This document shows positions 58,901 through 64,000 of a stretch of 64,000 nucleotides of DNA, piece after piece (the stretch's first letter is position 1; each line of letters starts with the position of its first letter). Source of the DNA: Tetracentron sinense (lineage: Eukaryota; Streptophyta; Magnoliopsida; Trochodendrales; Trochodendraceae). Position numbers and translations under genes: made by a program. The stretch is taken from contig CM026568.1 of assembly GCA_015143295.1 (NCBI GenBank), positions 33,612,441-33,676,440 on the forward strand, given 5' to 3'. The notes under the pieces are model-generated. The model worked only from the letters and a program-made list of their open reading frames with translations, was not told the DNA's origin and made no database searches.

Positions 58901-59385
58901 GCCCTCCTTTGAGTATTGTATGGGGGATGCTCCCCGGTGCGATTCTGTAGTGTCCGGACTCCATAAGAGGAAATTTTGGCTTCATATCTCAAAGTCACTG
59001 CAAACTTGGTATTCAAATTATTTGGGGTTACCTCCCAGCAGGAGTACTCAAGCTTCAACAGTTTTGACTTTGTATATTGATGGAATCAGATACTTATTTA
59101 TGATTCCTAATCCCTTCAGGAATTTTTTTCCCTTTGGAAATTATTTTATTTTCACCAATTTATTGTGAATTTTTCCCCTCTTAATACAATTCTCGTTATT
59201 TATATATACATAAATATATATAGCCCCTTTAGACAAAGAAATGAGCCCATAGGATCCATATCTATTCTACTATTATAAGCTAGAATAAAAGCTCTCCTCC
59301 TAATGCCAACTAAGCCTGCTCTTCATATGTGAAGCCACCTAAGCGTATTCTTCATTTCTAATGCCACTTGAGCAACACAATGGGA

Positions 59386-59518
59386 CCCACCCTTTTCTTT
59401 CTCATTCCATCACATTCATCTCCCATTTACGTTTCCAACATTTAAGAGATTCCCACCCCTTTCTTTCTCAATCCATCACATTCATCTCTCATTCACGTTT
59501 CCAACATTTAAAGGATTG
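59386..59518. repeat. 66-bp tandem duplication within the Helitron
   Basis: CCATCACATTCATCTC occurs in two adjacent units, and CGTTTCCAACATTTAA follows in each. The units differ at several bases. Confidence 0.85.
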
Positions 59519-60686
59519 GGACCCATTAAACCGCCTCTCTCTCCACAAAATTTTAATGGGCCAGTATTTTTGGATTCATGGTTTAGAGAATAGTAAGTTA
59601 ATTGACAGTTAAAAAGTGATTTTACAGGCTTTACATGGTGATTTTTAATGGACACCACTCTTTGAATCATCTTTGGCAGTATTATTGGTCATAATCCTTT
59701 GGCAGTTACAGGATGATTTTTACACTCTTTTTATCTTCAAAACTAGAAATTCCTCCATGTACGTGTGTGGGTTTCTTTCAATCTACTCTATTTTACCCCC
59801 TCACGTCTCCCTACCTCTCCATAAATCTCTTCTCCCCACCTCCCTTTCAAAGCAAGTGACCAAACCATATAGATATAGAAATTCAACAACGAGAAGAGTA
59901 CCTCGGTGAATAAAGAGAATCAGATCGAAGCGAATGTACTGAGGGATAGGGAGGAGATACGGGCGAGTGGACAAATTTGTTGACAGAGGAGATGAATCAA
60001 CCAGGTTAGTTTGCTTCTTCTTTAGTTTTTTTGAAGATTTCAAATTGTTTGTAAAGTTGGTTTCTTTTTCCAATCTCTTATCCAGCCATTGTAGATTCCT
60101 CGCATCTGATGGAGAATCAAAAGCCTTTCCAATTTCCCCTTATCCAGTCCACTGCAGCTATCAGTAGCTTCACCTGTGGCCTTCATACCAGTGTCCAATT
60201 TTTAAGAGATTTGAGGGGACACATGGACCAGCAGCCGGAGAGAAGATAGGGAGGGGTATTTAGTGGTTATCATCAACTTTTAATTACGGTAATCAATTTT
60301 CTGTTATGCCAATAAAGTTTAGGAATATAAATCTTAATTAATTTGCAATATAACAATCAGTTTTAAACACAGTGAGTGTTTTTAAAGATATTTGAGATAG
60401 TGGTTACAAAACTATTTGTTTTCCATTGGCGGATATGTTGCAGCCAAAAAGAATATATTGAGGGACTATTTAGTGGTTAAGATGAACTTTTTAGTTATGG
60501 TAATCAATTTTCTATTTTGAAAAAAATTCATTCTGGCATTAAACTTTAGAAAGATAAATCTTAATTAATTTGTAATATAGCAATCAATTTAAATGCCTTT
60601 GCAATTGGCGATTTAAGATAGATCATCTCATTTCTCATTGAATTACACTTTGTTACTTTCCATCATCAAAGCAAAAATTTGAGCAT

Positions 60687-61141
60687 CTATGGAAACCCGA
60701 AAACTCGACTCGACCCGAAAGTTAGCCGGGTCGAGTAAGTCGGAAAACTCAAAAAAAAATCGACTCGGTCCAACTCGGAATATATATGTAATAACTTAAA
60801 AATTTTGGGTTAAAAGAACTCAAAGTACGTTGGTTTTCCAGCTTCAAACAACAAAATTAGGTTTAACAAAACCCATAGTAAGTTGTTTTTGTAGACCCTA
60901 AAAAATATGATGCAAAAATAGTGTGACATTTTAGTTTAGGTTTTAAAAAATGATAAAAATACCCTTCTATGACTCGACCTAGTATGGAGAGTCGAAAAAC
61001 TCGGCTAGACTCGATCGAGTCACCTGAGTAACTCGGTAAATAGTGTCTCCTTCGAGTTTTGAGGCGACTCGACTCGAAATTCAGCCGAGTCAAGTAACTC
61101 GGCCAAGTTACTCGGGTGACTCGCTTAGTTTTCGAACTATG
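60687..61141. mobile_element. hAT-like element, ACTCG subterminal repeats
   Basis: The right end is the complement of CATAGTTCGAAAACTAAGCG, like the element at 42545-43902. The left end is CTATGGAAACCCGAAAACTC. ACTCG/CGAGT words fill 60700-60775 and 60970-61130. No matching 8-bp flanks were found. Confidence 0.7.
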
Positions 61142-62189
61142 CTTGGAACGATTGGAATATGCTTAGCCAAAAAATCCAAGTAATTGTTTCTCTTCTCTGC
61201 AACTATGGTTGAACTCATATCATTAAATGGACTGGACTTCTCAACTGAGGTTCAATCCAACTTTGCCTACTCTGTGCCCCAACTAAGAAAACTGGAAAGC
61301 AAAATGGTTTATGTGTGTACCAACATGCTATATACAAATCAAGAATATGCTAACCGTGTACACAATACACTTTTTATAGGATGCCAATTTAATGGATGAC
61401 CAATGGCTGCAAATTTCTTTTTCGGCAGGATCCTGTGATGGCTAAGAGGCTGCTCATGAAGCCTCTCGATGCTCCTAGAAGGTGGTTACATCATACATGG
61501 GAAGCACAGTCATCTTACATTACCTTTAAAGTGACTTTTATTTCCTATTGTTAGTAGATTTTTAGCTTAAGCTTATATCATTTTGTATTATTGTCTAGGT
61601 TTTCTTCCTTTTCTCATTCTCGACACACAATTATTACTTATTCGGTCTTAATTGATATATCCACTGATTTTTACCAACCATAAATAAATGATTTATTTTT
61701 TTAAATAATATTAATATACATACACACACATGACGCATTACATGTTTGAGTGTCATTTGGCACTTGCTTGAGATCACAAGACTATTAATGTGTGTGTCCC
61801 ACATGTAAAATGTGGCAAAAAATAGTCTAATTAAAGATGCACAGGTTCTTAGCACTATTTCACATTATTATTTATCATATTTTCTCAGTAATATTTTATT
61901 CCTGCTTTCCTTTTGTCATTACCCATGCATCGCACGAGCTATTTACTAGTATTATCAGACGATTGTTTTCTTTGTTTCTTGTTAATTCTTAAGTGACGCC
62001 TTATCATTGACATATAAACTTTCCATCTCAGCTACAGTAACGGTTTTCATTTCAGCTCAGCGACGCCTAACTAACGGTTCTCATCTTAGCTACACTAATT
62101 ATATTAATGTGTTACTTCTAAGTAGCCCAACACTCTGCTCCATAAAGCATAGTTGATCTTATCGTTGACGTATAAACTTTCATTTTAGT

Positions 62190-62740
62190 TTGATAAGAAT
62201 GTGTTGGCCGCATAAGACTCCAAGGATGGCCAACCAATGCTATATGTGCCTATTTGCGGAAAAGTCAGTGGATCATTTGTTGTTACATTGTCCCATTGCT
62301 TATGAGATTTGAGGATATTTTCTCAACCAGGTCGAGGTAGACTGGGTCTTCCCTAACTCATTCTCATTCTGGAATTTTTTATCTTGTTGGTCTAGAGCTA
62401 GTGTGGTGGGTGATCTTGCGGCAATTTGGTATATGTTGCCTAGGAATATAACATGGGCCATTTGGAAGGAGCGGAATTCTAGAGCCTTCAAGAATTCCCC
62501 TTCTTCAATTCCTCACATATGTGCGCGCATAAGACATTCAGTTTCGGAATGGTTGTCAAGTTGTCACAGGTCTATGAATTTGGGATCCCAACTATTAGAT
62601 ATGTAGTATCTTTTTAGCAGTTTTCCTGTCTTTTCTTTTTGTAGCCTTATAGTAGTCTGTTTTCAGCTCTAATGGTTACTTCTCAGTAACCTCAAGGTTC
62701 CACTTGTAGTTCCTCTTTTTCTTTCAAAAAAAAGAACATC
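62190..62740 (+). mobile_element. LINE (L1-type) 3' end with zinc-binding tail
   Basis: Plus-strand text CWPHKTPRMANQCYMCLFAE and SVDHLLLHCPIAYEI is the zf-RVT domain. AIWYMLPRNITWAIWKERNS then follows, and an open frame to 62606. A short A-run (CAAAAAAAAG) near 62735 may be the tail. Upstream LINE parts are absent here. Confidence 0.82.
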
Positions 62741-62859
62741 TCCAATTTAGCCAACCAATTCTAATTAAATGGGCGACATCCACCTCAATATCTTAACCTT
62801 ATAAATAATGGAGTCGGATACTGAAAATTATCACTTTGGGGTAAGAACATATATAAAGG

Positions 62860-64000
62860 GGTAAGAACATATGAAAAAAGCCTAGGATCACGTGAATTGT
62901 GAGTTCTTAGACTATATCCTTAGGTATATGGGGTTTGGAACTAAGTGGCGATCTTGGATGAGGTGTTGCTACTCTACCCCCTCCTTCTCGGTGCTCATCA
63001 ATGGTCCACCCCAAGGTTTCTTTTGAAGCTCTAGAGGTTTGCAGTAGGTTGACCGTTGACCCCTTATCCTCCTATTGTTCATCACAATCACGTAGGCCCT
63101 AAGCCAGACAATTGGCAAAGCTTCGAAGTCGATCTAGGACGGTTTCTCCATTGGTAGCCCATCCATCTACCTGAACATCTTCAATTTGTTGATGACACTC
63201 TTGTTTTGTGGGGCTTCCAATAGGTAGTTGATTCATATTAGGTGTATGTTTAGATGTTTTAAGGCGATTTTCGAGTTAAGAATAACTTTCTCTAAAGTGT
63301 GATTGTTGCGGTTGTGAGATTTCTAACCTAGAGGAGTTGGCCCTTTGTCAAGAATGTAAAACTAGGTCGCTCCCTTCCAAACCTTTAAGCCCACCTCTAG
63401 GGGCTCGTTTCAAAGCTAAATCAGTATGATAGTCATTTAGTGATAAAGAGATTCAACAAGATATTAGAAAGTTGTAAATCAAATTACCTATCGAAAGGAA
63501 GGAGGTTGACTCTCTTGAAAAGCACACTATGTAGCCATCCAACCTATTACCTCTCTCTTTTGTATACCAACTTCGATGGCGGCTACATTGGATTCAACGC
63601 AACTTCCTTTGGAATGAAAATGTGTTCACTAAGAATTATCCTTTAGTGAAGTGAAGGTCAATCTGCTATCCAAAAGAGAGTGGCGGCATCAACTTGTGGT
63701 TAGTAAGGGATCTAAACAAGGCTCTGTTGGGCAAATGGTTAAAGCAATTTGGAGAGGAACATAATAGTTTGTGGAGAGGTTATTGTAGCTCGTCATGGGG
63801 AGTGTAATAGATGGATACCAAAAGAAACTATGAAACCTCATGGGGTAGGTCTGTGAAAAACAATTATGAAGGTCATGGCCGAATTTGACAAACATATCAG
63901 GTTTGTTATTGGGAATGTAGAGGAAGTTAAAATTATGGTCGAATTTCTGGTCTGGTCTGGTCACTTTGCATAACAGAGTTCAAACCCTTCCATTCGATCT
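62860..64000 (+). mobile_element. LINE (L1-type) reverse transcriptase fragment
   Basis: Plus-strand pieces read FLDYILRYMGFG, WMRCCYSTPSFSVLINGPPQ, SPLLFI-like text, then IKRFNKILESCKSNYLSKGR and RLTLLKSTLCSHPTYYLSLL and, near 63690-63760, [20 protein letters not shown]. These follow the RT core and its C-terminal side in order. Stops and frame changes break it. It runs off the right edge. Confidence 0.82.

Larger units (their letters stand above)
59261..61950 (+). mobile_element. Non-autonomous Helitron
   Basis: It starts TCTATTCTACTATTATAAGC after an A and ends with the weak hairpin CATGCATCGCACG and ATTTACTAGT at 61950. Both ends agree with plant Helitrons. The base after CTAGT is A rather than the expected T. 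No Rep/helicase is seen. It holds a 66-bp tandem duplication (59386-59518) and an ACTCG-type hAT-like element (60687-61141). Confidence 0.7.

Noticed and set aside
1-64000. CRISPR array, bacterial operon or viral defence system
   Set aside because: Spliced plant exons and plant transposons explain the window. Repeats are tandem duplications, microsatellites or transposon ends, with no spaced direct repeats of CRISPR type.

Overview
The window reads as nuclear DNA from a flowering plant. It lies inside one very long gene whose small exons sit in introns packed with plant transposons: hAT, Ty1/copia, L1-type LINE, Helitron, MITE and a tRNA-derived SINE. The species cannot be named from the sequence. 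Introns of 5-9 kb argue against a compact genome such as Arabidopsis.

The host gene is on the minus strand. I placed 30 consecutive coding exons from 56371 down to 6270. Every splice phase joins, giving 3096 nt (1032 codons) with no stop or frameshift. They match, from memory, the callose synthase GSL8/CALS10: the N-terminal cytosolic part, the first membrane block, the central cytosolic part and the start of the glucan synthase domain. The first exon (right of 56371) and the rest of the catalytic domain (left of 6270) were not found and probably lie outside the window. Notable splicing features are a 28-nt microexon (18535-18562) and one GC-AG intron (donor at 23816-23817).

Intron layout, left to right. 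1-6269: a hAT transposon with transposase exons and its right end at 2818, inserted in a copia element that ends at a 3' LTR near 4767; a hAT MITE (4922-5379); a SINE (about 5905-6106). 6979-15773: a second copia copy of the same family with a nested hAT-like insert, a gypsy-like LTR piece, a BED-finger fragment, a 287-bp AT-rich tandem duplication, a Mutator-like MITE and a third copia LTR. 16-29 kb: mostly exons, a compound microsatellite, LINE fragments and a hAT element (27648-28355). 29.7-32.7 kb: an inverted repeat and a GC-rich block I cannot identify. 33-39 kb: a hAT element, a broken bHLH gene copy and Helitron 3' ends. 39-49.2 kb: several hAT-like elements, one split by a TRIM retroelement. 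50-56 kb: two hAT MITEs, a LINE ORF1 fragment and a compact copia element with matching target duplications. 56.4-64 kb: LINE fragments, one interrupted by a hAT-like element, and a non-autonomous Helitron.

The most unusual pattern is the hAT-like set. Nine copies have exact 8-bp target duplications, and a few more have near matches. Their ends are of two related types, CAGTGTTTTAAAAC or CATAGTT-like, but each family fills the region just inside its ends with a different short word (CGAGT, GAGGC, GACC/CCGG, ATTCG, TATCCG, GATACG, AATCG or CGCCTA). The coding hAT at 1-2818 and the MITE at 51351-51787 share the same end, so they look like a master and its derivative.
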